Below, piece by piece: positions 32,733 through 40,217 of a stretch of 64,000 nucleotides of DNA. The position numbers and the translations under genes were made by a program. The stretch covers positions 46,902 through 110,901 of the forward strand of contig JBAZJT010000006.1 in NCBI GenBank assembly GCA_041651175.1, given 5' to 3'. The DNA comes from Elusimicrobiales bacterium (GTDB lineage: Bacteria > Elusimicrobiota > Elusimicrobia > Elusimicrobiales > Elusimicrobiaceae). Each line of letters starts with the position of its first letter. Position 1 is the first letter of the stretch. The notes beneath the pieces were generated by a model. The model saw nothing but the letters and a program-made list of their open reading frames with translations, was not told the origin of the DNA and searched no databases.

Positions 32733-33816
32733 CGGCCACAAGCTGGCCTGGCACAAGGATCGCGTGGAAGCCTGGCTGCGCGGCGAGCGCATCGCCCCTG
32801 TTACCATAGACTGCGCCCTCACCCGCGCCTGCGGCTATAAATGCGTCTACTGCTACGGCCAGCTTCAGGCTAACGACGAAAAACGGATGACAAAAGACGT
32901 CATTTTCCGCTTTCTGGACGATGCGGCGGAAATAGGCGTCAAGGCCGTGAGTTTTGTAAGCGACGGCGAGTCCACCTGCTCGCCGCATTTGTATGACGCG
33001 ATACTGCGCGGCAAAGCCAACGGGCTGGATATGGCGCTGGGGACCAACGGCTACCTGCTGCGCGGGGACAGGCTGGAGGAAATTCTGCCCTGCCTGACGT
33101 ATCTGCGCTTTAATATTTCCGCGGGCGAGCCGCAGGCCTACCGGCAAATCATGGGCGCGCCCGAAGACGGGTTTGAGAAAGTAACCTCCATAATCCGAAA
33201 ATGCGTTGAAATAAAGCGCGCGAAAAAACTGGGCGTTACCATCGGCCTGCAAATGGTGCTTATGCCGGAATTCGCGCCGCAGGTGCTGCCGCTGGCCCGG
33301 CTGGGGCGGGAACTGGGGGCGGATTATCTGGTTATCAAGCATTGCAGCGACGACGAGAACGGCGCGCTGGGCGTGGATTATTCAAAATACGCCGGGCTGG
33401 AGGAGCTGCTGCGCCAGGCCGAGGCCATGAGCGCCCCGGATTATCTGGTGAAAGTGAAATGGTCCAAGATATTAAGCGGCGGGCTGCGTTGCTATTCGCG
33501 CTGTTTCGGGCCGCCTTTCATACTGCAAATGTCCGGCTCCGGGCTGGTGGCGCCGTGCGGGATGTTATTTAATTCCAAATACTCCAAGTACCATATCGGC
33601 AATATCGCGGAGACGCCGTTCAAGCAATTATGGCAATCAGAGCGGTACTGGGAAGTGATACGGCTTATTTCCTCGCCGGAGTTTGACGCCAAAACCATGT
33701 GCGGCACCCTGTGCCTGCAACACAGCGTCAATAAATACCTGCGGCTTGTAAAAGAAATGAATATTCCGCCGGAGGGGCCGCCCGGCCCGCCGCCCGCGCA
33801 CGTAAACTTCATCTAA
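32695..33816 (+). CDS. Radical SAM protein with SPASM-like C-terminus (2)
   Basis: A 373-residue radical SAM enzyme with C46, C50 and C53 in CGYKCVYC. SFVSDGESTCSPHL and GTNGYLLRG are the next barrel motifs. C-terminal cysteines (RCYSRC, APCGM, MCGTLC) fit a SPASM or twitch extension. It is a paralogue of the protein at 28945-30009 (shared HKLAWHKDRVEAWLRG segment, QMVLMPE and the terminal HVNFI). It ends the operon that starts at copA; its stop meets the 3' end of the convergent barrel-protein gene. Substrate unknown. Confidence 0.8.
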   Translation: MIPKPLNGALILDGHKLAWHKDRVEAWLRGERIAPVTIDCALTRACGYKCVYCYGQLQANDEKRMTKDVIFRFLDDAAEIGVKAVSFVSDGESTCSPHLYDAILRGKANGLDMALGTNGYLLRGDRLEEILPCLTYLRFNISAGEPQAYRQIMGAPEDGFEKVTSIIRKCVEIKRAKKLGVTIGLQMVLMPEFAPQVLPLARLGRELGADYLVIKHCSDDENGALGVDYSKYAGLEELLRQAEAMSAPDYLVKVKWSKILSGGLRCYSRCFGPPFILQMSGSGLVAPCGMLFNSKYSKYHIGNIAETPFKQLWQSERYWEVIRLISSPEFDAKTMCGTLCLQHSVNKYLRLVKEMNIPPEGPPGPPPAHVNFI

Positions 33817-35114
33817 AATGTAAGGTTGTAGGCGACGGAGATGCTGTGGCCCGTGTAATTGCAGGGCAGGTACATCTCGTAATGGTTGTTTGACGAAGCC
33901 ACCACAAAAGCGTAGACCACGCGCACGTCGGCGATTTCGTTGACGGGGCGGCGCATTCCCAGGCTGAACCGGGCCAGCAGGTCCTTTTGCGTGCCGGAGA
34001 GGAAATTGTTCAGCTCGTCGCGCGGGGGGCGGTCCGAGTAAGTGCGCAGCAGCAGCGAGGCTCCGCCGAACAGGTTCCAGTCCAGGTCGTCGCCCATTTG
34101 CTTGTCCGCGGGAAGGTTCAGGTTCCATTCATTGTAGCTGTAGGCGTTCTGCACAAGCGTTATATCCGAGGCGGGGTTGAAAATATCCGGCGAGTACGCG
34201 CCGAAATACTTGTAGCGCATGAAGGACTGGTTGGAGCGGTACATGGTGTATGTCAGCGCCGGCGCAAATTCCGCGGTGCGCAGCCGCTGCCGCCTGCCCA
34301 GGCTGAAGGCTAGGCTGTAATCCCGCTGCATGTCCGCCGAATACTGCCCGTCCGCGCCGATTACCTCCTGGTTGAGGTAGCTCATCCTGCTGTAGACAAT
34401 TCCGCCGAACATTCCGCGCCAGTTTGCCCGGGCCGAAAGCTGGTACAAATTCTGGTCCTCCAGCCCGCCGGTGTAGGCCGCGCTGGACGCCGCCGAAACA
34501 AACTGCGTCATCAGGTCGGTGTAGTTGGGAAATCTCAGTTGCCGGTACAGCAGCTGCGCGGTGAAGGTGCCGGCGTTTTCAAACCAGCCGAAGCGGCAGT
34601 CCGCCGCGATATGCCCGCCGAAGGAATTCATGTTGTAGAGTCCGTTGTCCCAGGATTCGTTGGCTCCCTGGCGGGAATGGCCTCTGGTAAGCGTCAGGCC
34701 GGGGCGCAGCGACCAGCGCTCGGTTATCGCGGTGCGGTATTCCAGCGAAAATGCGTGGTTTATGCCGCGCTCCTGGAACCGCGCCGCGTCGCGCTGCGGG
34801 AAAGAGGGGCCGTTGTAATCAAAGTCGTAAAGCCCGAAAAGGGTTTTGCTGCCGCTGAACCGCGTCAGAAGGCCTATTTGCGCGTCTATGTTGCCGCCGC
34901 TGAACATGTTGCCCTGGCTGGGCAGATAGACGCCCTCGCCCAGCGTCATGTTGAACCAGGGGATGAAGGTGTTTGGGCGGGTCTCCTGCGCGGAGGCCGG
35001 CATCCAAAACGAGGCAAGCGCGGCCAGGACAAGGCAGGCGAACGCGGCGCGCCCGCCGCAGCGGGCGGCTGCGGCGGAATGCAAAAATTTCAGACAGCCC
35101 CTAAAACGCGACAT
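33813..35114 (-). CDS. Predicted outer-membrane beta-barrel protein (433 aa)
   Basis: A 433-residue exported protein: an N-terminal hydrophobic segment near residues 24-42 ends in PASAQE, a signal-peptidase site, though with a long n-region. The mature part alternates polar and aromatic residues in amphipathic strands (for example SLEYRTAITERWSLRPGLTL, AFSLGRRQRLR) and ends in a strand closing with F (AYNLTF), the C-terminal signature recognised by BamA. I do not recognise a named family. It is the last gene of a minus-strand operon with a FecR protein, a histidine kinase and two other barrel-like proteins. Confidence 0.65.
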   Translation of the reverse strand: MSRFRGCLKFLHSAAAARCGGRAAFACLVLAALASFWMPASAQETRPNTFIPWFNMTLGEGVYLPSQGNMFSGGNIDAQIGLLTRFSGSKTLFGLYDFDYNGPSFPQRDAARFQERGINHAFSLEYRTAITERWSLRPGLTLTRGHSRQGANESWDNGLYNMNSFGGHIAADCRFGWFENAGTFTAQLLYRQLRFPNYTDLMTQFVSAASSAAYTGGLEDQNLYQLSARANWRGMFGGIVYSRMSYLNQEVIGADGQYSADMQRDYSLAFSLGRRQRLRTAEFAPALTYTMYRSNQSFMRYKYFGAYSPDIFNPASDITLVQNAYSYNEWNLNLPADKQMGDDLDWNLFGGASLLLRTYSDRPPRDELNNFLSGTQKDLLARFSLGMRRPVNEIADVRVVYAFVVASSNNHYEMYLPCNYTGHSISVAYNLTF

Positions 35115-35898
35115 GGTAATTGACCACCGGATGTATCGGAATCGCGCCTTCCGGATAAATGTTGGCGCCGGCCTCCCAATGCTCGCCGTACCAGCTTATC
35201 TTGGCCGCCACGGTGTTTGTGGCCACGCCGAAATTGAGCTGCATGCTCCAGCGATGCTCGGAAGAGTCTATCTGCTCCAGCCCGACAATGAAGAATCCGT
35301 CCGCGAAATCCGAGTCAAAACTGCTGACGGGGACGCCGAAAATGCTGCGCTGCTTTTTCAGCTCCAGCCGGGCGCGCAGCCGCGAATACTTGAGGCCGTA
35401 AAACATCCGCACCCTGGGCGACATGGAGCTGGCCCCCATCAGCCCCGCGTAGTAGCCGCCGAAAAAGGCGCTGTCCATATCGTCCTTGCGCCAGCTTGCC
35501 GTCATTTGCGGCAACGGCATTATCCAGCCGCCTGCGAACGCCTCGATCTGCGGCGAATTTTCAAACAGATAGCTTTCCGGGCACAGCCGCCTTTTCACCG
35601 ACAGGTTCGCCATCCCCGCCGGGAAAAGCGAGGGGGCAAGCCCGGCTTGCAGCGCGGCGGGCTGGCCGGTGGGAAGCGGGGTGGTGGCTTCCAGGTCCTG
35701 CTGGAATTCGGCCATGAAAGCCCCGGGGTCCGACAGCGCCTGCGCCGCTATCTGCCGCCCCGCGGCGTTCCAGTCTATGGCGGCGGCGGGCGCGCAGGCA
35801 AAAGCCGAGGCTGCCGCAAAAACGCGCAGCAGCCGCTCCGCCGCGCGGCATGAGAAAATCGGGCGGGGCAGATTGCGTGTGCGCGGTTCCTGTGTCAT
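35101..35898 (-). CDS. Predicted exported beta-barrel-like protein (265 aa)
   Basis: A 265-residue protein with a hydrophobic signal segment near residues 22-40 (cut after AAA). The first mature third is helical and proline-containing; the rest has amphipathic beta strands (RMFYGLKYSRLRARLELK, MQLNFGVATNTVAAKISWY) and ends in NYHVAF, a terminal aromatic strand. It starts in the stop of the FecR gene (ATGA) and ends inside the next barrel gene (14-base overlap), so the three are co-translated. No family recognised; outer-membrane location is predicted only. Confidence 0.6.
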   Translation of the reverse strand: MTQEPRTRNLPRPIFSCRAAERLLRVFAAASAFACAPAAAIDWNAAGRQIAAQALSDPGAFMAEFQQDLEATTPLPTGQPAALQAGLAPSLFPAGMANLSVKRRLCPESYLFENSPQIEAFAGGWIMPLPQMTASWRKDDMDSAFFGGYYAGLMGASSMSPRVRMFYGLKYSRLRARLELKKQRSIFGVPVSSFDSDFADGFFIVGLEQIDSSEHRWSMQLNFGVATNTVAAKISWYGEHWEAGANIYPEGAIPIHPVVNYHVAF

Positions 35899-37586
35899 TT
35901 CAGCACGTTCTCGAACGCCGGCTGCATTTGCGCGTAGGCGGCTGCGGCGATGTCGGGTATTATCACAAGGTCTATGTTGCGGTGTCCGGAATTGAGGTTG
36001 TAGCCGGACCAGCCGGTCTTGTCCTGTGTGTCCACGGCGCTCCAGCCGGACTGGCCGCTTACGTTGGCCTTTACGTAAACCAGGGTTTCCAGCGCGGAGT
36101 CGCCGTAGAGACCGGTCAGGCTCTGTCCCGAGAGCATATCCCCCGAATGCAGCAGCGAACCTTTGCTGTTTATAAGATAGCTTTCCGTGCCCAGCCAGAG
36201 GATGTTGCCGTTGGCGGAGCAGTCCGCGCCTATGCAGTACTGCTGCGCCTGATACGAGTAGAAAGCGGACGGGTCTTCAATATTGGCCGGATTGGCGGTT
36301 CCGCTTTTCTGCGCCCAGACCAGGTCGCGTATGACGCTGCCGCCGGAGGATACCGTGCCTTTGTCCGAAACGCCGGAGTTGAAAGTGAGGTTATTTTTGG
36401 CCGCCGCGGCGTAATTGGCGAAAAGATTCATCCCGTTGTCCCAGCTTAAGGTGCCGAAAATCAGGTTGCCGCTGTCTTCCAGCCGGCCCGTGGCGGCGTC
36501 GTAATTATAACTTCCGCCCACCACAAATCTTTCGCTTATGCCGGTCTGGTTGGCGGCCAGCACCGTGGCCGACACCGCGTGAAGCGAACTGTCCCTGAAC
36601 GCCATCCCCCAGTCCGACAGGTTCTGGGGCAGTTCTTTGTTGAATGTCATGTACATTGAAAGCGAGTCCAGCCGGTTTGCTGTTTCGTTTCCGTTGTTAT
36701 TGTAGGCGAAGCAGTTGCCCGTGAAATCCGCGTAATCCGGCCTCTGGACCAGGCTGATGACCTGCATGGAATCCCGCGACGGGCGGAACATCTGCTGTTC
36801 CACCCGCGTCAGATTGCCGTGGATGTCTGTCATCACGCGGCCCTCGGCCATATCGCGCTCTTTGAGTATGGAAACCGACGAGCGCACCGCCGCCTCGTTT
36901 GCCGACAATGCGGCGGCATAGGCGCGCATCCTTCTTCGCTCCACGGCCTTCATCCCGAAATCGGACATGCGCTGCGAGCTGGTCAGGTTGGGTTCCCAGT
37001 CCTGGAGCAGGCCGCGCATCTGCTCGTCCGTGAGCATTTCCAGCCTGCCCTGCTGGACTGGCTTGGATATTTCGTAGCTCAGCCCCTGCGAGACGCGGAA
37101 ACTGCTTTTGCCCGTGCGCGGCGGCACGCGGTAGGATAGTATCACGTCGCCGGAAACCACATAAAGCATCATCCGGCCTATGTCGTCGGCGTTTATCACG
37201 AATTCCGCGCCGGAGCCGCGCACGACGGTGTTCTCCATCCGCATTTCAAAGACCGTGGCGCTGTCCAGATGCGGCAGGCGGACCTTCACCTTGCCGTGAT
37301 AAAGCATGATTCTGGTCGCCAGCTCCTGATTCTGCTCCAGCTCCAGCAGCGAATTGGGTCTTACCCATACCGTCGCGCCGCTCTCAAATTCCAACTGGGC
37401 GGAGCCATCCGCGCCGGCGCGCAGCTTGCCGTTTTCGGAAAGATAGGAACTGTTCCTTGCCGGTTGCCAGGCGTCCATTTCCAGCAGCCTGCGCTCCACC
37501 TTGCCGCCGACGGTCAGAATCTGCGCCGGGTCGGCGAAAGCGGGCGGGGCCGCAAGGCAGACGGCAAGAAAACAGGCTCGTCTCAT
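35895..37586 (-). CDS. Exported FecR-domain protein
   Basis: A 563-residue protein with signal peptide MRRACFLAVCLAAPPAFA. Residues about 30-170 form a FecR-type domain: LRAGADGSAQLEFESGATVW, VRPNSLLEL, YHGKVKVRLP and VRGSGAEFVINADD, a periplasmic sensory or scaffold fold. The remaining ~390 residues are unlike any family I know and contain many Asn, Ser and Gly. A long frame extends upstream, but ATG 37586 opens a proper signal peptide four bases after the histidine kinase stop. Canonical FecR proteins have a membrane anchor and regulate ECF sigma factors; none is here, so it is more likely a soluble exported protein. Confidence 0.7.
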   Translation of the reverse strand: MRRACFLAVCLAAPPAFADPAQILTVGGKVERRLLEMDAWQPARNSSYLSENGKLRAGADGSAQLEFESGATVWVRPNSLLELEQNQELATRIMLYHGKVKVRLPHLDSATVFEMRMENTVVRGSGAEFVINADDIGRMMLYVVSGDVILSYRVPPRTGKSSFRVSQGLSYEISKPVQQGRLEMLTDEQMRGLLQDWEPNLTSSQRMSDFGMKAVERRRMRAYAAALSANEAAVRSSVSILKERDMAEGRVMTDIHGNLTRVEQQMFRPSRDSMQVISLVQRPDYADFTGNCFAYNNNGNETANRLDSLSMYMTFNKELPQNLSDWGMAFRDSSLHAVSATVLAANQTGISERFVVGGSYNYDAATGRLEDSGNLIFGTLSWDNGMNLFANYAAAAKNNLTFNSGVSDKGTVSSGGSVIRDLVWAQKSGTANPANIEDPSAFYSYQAQQYCIGADCSANGNILWLGTESYLINSKGSLLHSGDMLSGQSLTGLYGDSALETLVYVKANVSGQSGWSAVDTQDKTGWSGYNLNSGHRNIDLVIIPDIAAAAYAQMQPAFENVLK

Positions 37587-37590
37587 AAAT

Positions 37591-39198
37591 TCACAGCGGC
37601 AGCGACAGGGTGAATACCGCGCCCTTTCCCGGTTCGGATTTGACCGACACCGCCCCCCCGTGCGCCTCCGCGGTTTTTTTGACAAAGGCCAGCCCGATTC
37701 CCCAGCCCTCCACCTGGCCGGAAAAAGAGCTTTCCACCTGGTAGAATTTGTCGAAAATCTTCGCCTGCTCCTCCGGCGGTATTCCGGCGCCGTCGTCTTC
37801 AACCTCTATAAGCAGGCGGCTTTCCTCCGCGCGGGCGGAGAGTTTCACATGCTTGTCCGGCGCGGGGTTGAATTTGCGCGCGTTGTCCAGCAGGCATTCC
37901 ACGGCCTTGCGCAGCAGCCGGCCGTCGCCCTGAATTTGTGGCAGCCCCTTCTGGCAGGAAAGCGAGAACATGACGCGCGGTGCCGGAAGAGGGTCTTTTG
38001 TCTCGAAATTCACGCCGGCTGCGGCGCAGTCGCGCGAGAAAAACACAGCCGCCTCCTCCAGCAGTTCGGCGGGGGCGATAGCGGTTTTACTGAGGGAGGC
38101 CGCGTCCATGTCGTCTATGGCCACGAAATTGAGTATCTGGTCTACCAGAACGGCCAGCTTGCGGCCCTGCATGTTGATGGTGTCCGCCGATTTTTTCAAA
38201 AAAGGCGGGCTGCCTTCCGGCATCTCCTCGGCCATGGTCTGCGAATAGCCGGTTATCACCGAAAGCGGTGTGCGCAGCTTGTGCGACACCAGCGAGAGGA
38301 AATTGCGCGCCAGCAGCTGCTCCGTCCTGCGCGCGGTTACATCGCGGAACAGCCACAGCCAGCCCTCGCAGAATTTTGCGTCCTTTTCCCCGTGCGAGAC
38401 AAGCCGTATGGCCGAGCCTTCCAGAAAAAGTTTTTTCGGGCTTTGGCGTTCCATTTCAAAAGTTACGACATTGCCCGGCGCGGAAAGCGCGATTTCCAGC
38501 GGGGGCTTCATCGTCATGCCGGAAAAGATGTCTTTTACGCCAAGCGCCTCGTCCCGCTGCGGGAAATACTGCCTGGCCGCGTCGTTGGCCAGCAGCACCC
38601 TGCCGGCGGGATCCGTCATTATCGCGCCTTCGCTGGTGGTGGCAAACACTATGTGCAGGCGGCGCTTTTCCTCCCGCAGCGAGGAAAACAGCCGCGCATT
38701 TTCTATCGCCACCGCGGCCTGGGAGGCCAGCGCCTCAAAAGCGCGCACGTCCCTGTCTGTGAACGGTCCGTCGGCGTGGTTTACCGCCTGAAGCACGCCT
38801 ATGACGCGGCCTTTCATTATCATCGGCGCCGACAGGGTGGAGCGGGTCACAAACCCCGATTTCTCGTCCACCTTGCCGCTGTGCCGCGAATCCGACGCGG
38901 CGTCGTTGGCGAGAATGGTCTTTTCCTGCTGGGCGCACAGCCCGGCATAGCCCTCGCCCAGTTTGAGGCGCATGGCCTGCACCTGCGGCGGCAGGCCCAG
39001 CGCGATGTCGAAATAAAGTTCCCCGGCTTTCTCGTCCAGCAGGTAAAGCGAGGCGCGCTCCGCCCCCGCCAGCCGGGCGGCGATGCGGATGATGTCGTTA
39101 AGCAGGTCGCCCAGTTCCAGCTTGGACGACAGCAGCCTGCCGGTGGTTACCAGCATCTCAAGGCTGTCGGCCTGGCGTCTTGTGGTCTCGTCCAGCAT
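37591..39198 (-). CDS. Soluble GAF-PAS histidine kinase
   Basis: A 535-residue kinase without membrane segments. A GAF domain (about 20-170: AERASLYLLDEKAGELYFDI, STLSAPMIMKGRVIGVLQAV), a PAS domain (about 180-295: TSEGAIMTDPAGRVLLAND), the dimerisation box SHKLRTPLSVITGYS with the phospho-histidine near residue 310, and an HATPase domain with N box ECLLDNARKFNP, G1 DDGAGIP, F box FDKFYQ and G2 GWGIGLAFVK. No response regulator is next to it; it sits among genes for predicted outer-membrane proteins with gaps of one to four bases. It may phosphorylate a regulator elsewhere. Confidence 0.9.
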   Translation of the reverse strand: MLDETTRRQADSLEMLVTTGRLLSSKLELGDLLNDIIRIAARLAGAERASLYLLDEKAGELYFDIALGLPPQVQAMRLKLGEGYAGLCAQQEKTILANDAASDSRHSGKVDEKSGFVTRSTLSAPMIMKGRVIGVLQAVNHADGPFTDRDVRAFEALASQAAVAIENARLFSSLREEKRRLHIVFATTSEGAIMTDPAGRVLLANDAARQYFPQRDEALGVKDIFSGMTMKPPLEIALSAPGNVVTFEMERQSPKKLFLEGSAIRLVSHGEKDAKFCEGWLWLFRDVTARRTEQLLARNFLSLVSHKLRTPLSVITGYSQTMAEEMPEGSPPFLKKSADTINMQGRKLAVLVDQILNFVAIDDMDAASLSKTAIAPAELLEEAAVFFSRDCAAAGVNFETKDPLPAPRVMFSLSCQKGLPQIQGDGRLLRKAVECLLDNARKFNPAPDKHVKLSARAEESRLLIEVEDDGAGIPPEEQAKIFDKFYQVESSFSGQVEGWGIGLAFVKKTAEAHGGAVSVKSEPGKGAVFTLSLPL

Positions 39199-39199
39199 A

Positions 39200-40069
39200 T
39201 CAGAACCTCACGTTGAACGCCGCCCCGTAGTAGTTGAGCGCGCCGCTGCCAGCGTTCGGGGCGACCCAGTTGTAGTTTACGTCCAGATTCGCATTGTCGG
39301 TTATCTTCGCGCGTATTCCTCCGGTAAGCGAATGCGCGCAGGGCGTGTTCACGGCGTACTCTATGTAATGGTAGCCGATTTTGACAAAAGACTGCTCGTC
39401 CTCCGGCATTGAGCGGGTGTATTCAAACCCCGCGCTCCACAGCGGCGGCGCGGTTACAGACCACAACGTCCCCAGGAAGGCGACGTTGTTCTGGTCCATC
39501 GCCAGTTCCGGCAGCGAGACATTGCGGATTCCCCGGAAATACTGGAACACGGAGGCTGTCGCCGCCAGGAAGAACTGCTTGAAGCATTCCTCCTGGAACT
39601 GCGCCTCATAAACCAGCTGCGGCAGGGTTTTCCTGGAAAACGAGCCGTCGGAAAAATTAAAAGCGGTGGTCTGCGACGCCGCCCCAAGCCCGAGCGCCCA
39701 GCGGAGCTTGATGTCTTTATCGCTGCTTGGCAGATTCCACAGACGCTGCGTATACAGCCCTGCGGCGGAGGTGGGGACCAGGCTGGTTCCGTGATAATAA
39801 AAAGGCCGCAGCACCGTTATGCCGGAGTCCGAAACGCGGTACCATGGCAGCCGCGCGGAGTACGCCTCGTCGGACAGCCAGGGGTTTTTGACGAAATTCA
39901 TCTCCAGCCCCGCCACGGCGGCGGTGGAAACCGCGCCGTAGAAAGCCAGCGTCTGGTAATTGTAGCCGTCCGCCCCGAAGCCGCCCTCGGCCTTCGCCCA
40001 GTAGGCCGCGTGTGCGGGCCGCGCCACGGCCAGAGCGGCCAGAACAAAAAAGAGTTTTCTCATGTCCAC
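39200..40069 (-). CDS. Predicted outer-membrane beta-barrel protein (289 aa)
   Basis: A 287-289 residue protein with signal peptide (MRKLFFVLAALAVARPAHA). Mature part made of short amphipathic strands rich in Tyr, Trp and Phe, ending NYYGAAFNVRF, a typical C-terminal barrel strand. It is the first gene of the minus-strand operon and its stop is one base from the histidine kinase start region. The open frame begins at GTG 40069, but ATG 40063 is the better start; the -10 box lies so close that the message would have almost no leader. Family not recognised. Confidence 0.65.
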   Translation of the reverse strand: MDMRKLFFVLAALAVARPAHAAYWAKAEGGFGADGYNYQTLAFYGAVSTAAVAGLEMNFVKNPWLSDEAYSARLPWYRVSDSGITVLRPFYYHGTSLVPTSAAGLYTQRLWNLPSSDKDIKLRWALGLGAASQTTAFNFSDGSFSRKTLPQLVYEAQFQEECFKQFFLAATASVFQYFRGIRNVSLPELAMDQNNVAFLGTLWSVTAPPLWSAGFEYTRSMPEDEQSFVKIGYHYIEYAVNTPCAHSLTGGIRAKITDNANLDVNYNWVAPNAGSGALNYYGAAFNVRF

Positions 40070-40072
40070 CTG

Positions 40073-40078
40073 ATTATA
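40073..40078 (-). promoter_or_regulatory. -10 box of the barrel-protein/histidine kinase operon
   Basis: TATAAT on the minus strand, ending nine bases before ATG 40063; predicted transcription start about three bases before that ATG. TTCTAA is at the -35 position, a weak match. Confidence 0.5.
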
Positions 40079-40205
40079 CCCGTTTATTGATATGATTAGA
40101 ACCCTGAACGGCGGTTTTTCCCTTTTTCCGCATTTTCACGCAGGCTGCCTGCGCCCGGGGGCCGGCGGCATTGGCGCCGCAAAACGGCGCTCCTCCCGAT
40201 TTTGA

Positions 40206-40211
40206 TATAAT
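40206..40211 (+). promoter_or_regulatory. -10 box of thrS at leaderless distance
   Basis: A consensus TATAAT ends six bases before ATG 40218. The transcription start would be the A of that ATG, and no Shine-Dalgarno sequence is present. No -35 consensus is seen. Confidence 0.5.
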
Positions 40212-40217
40212 GTGTTC

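Noticed and set aside
40082..40217. T-box or structured leader for thrS
   Set aside because: No T-box bulge sequence or terminator pair is present, and the -10 box is next to the ATG, leaving no leader.
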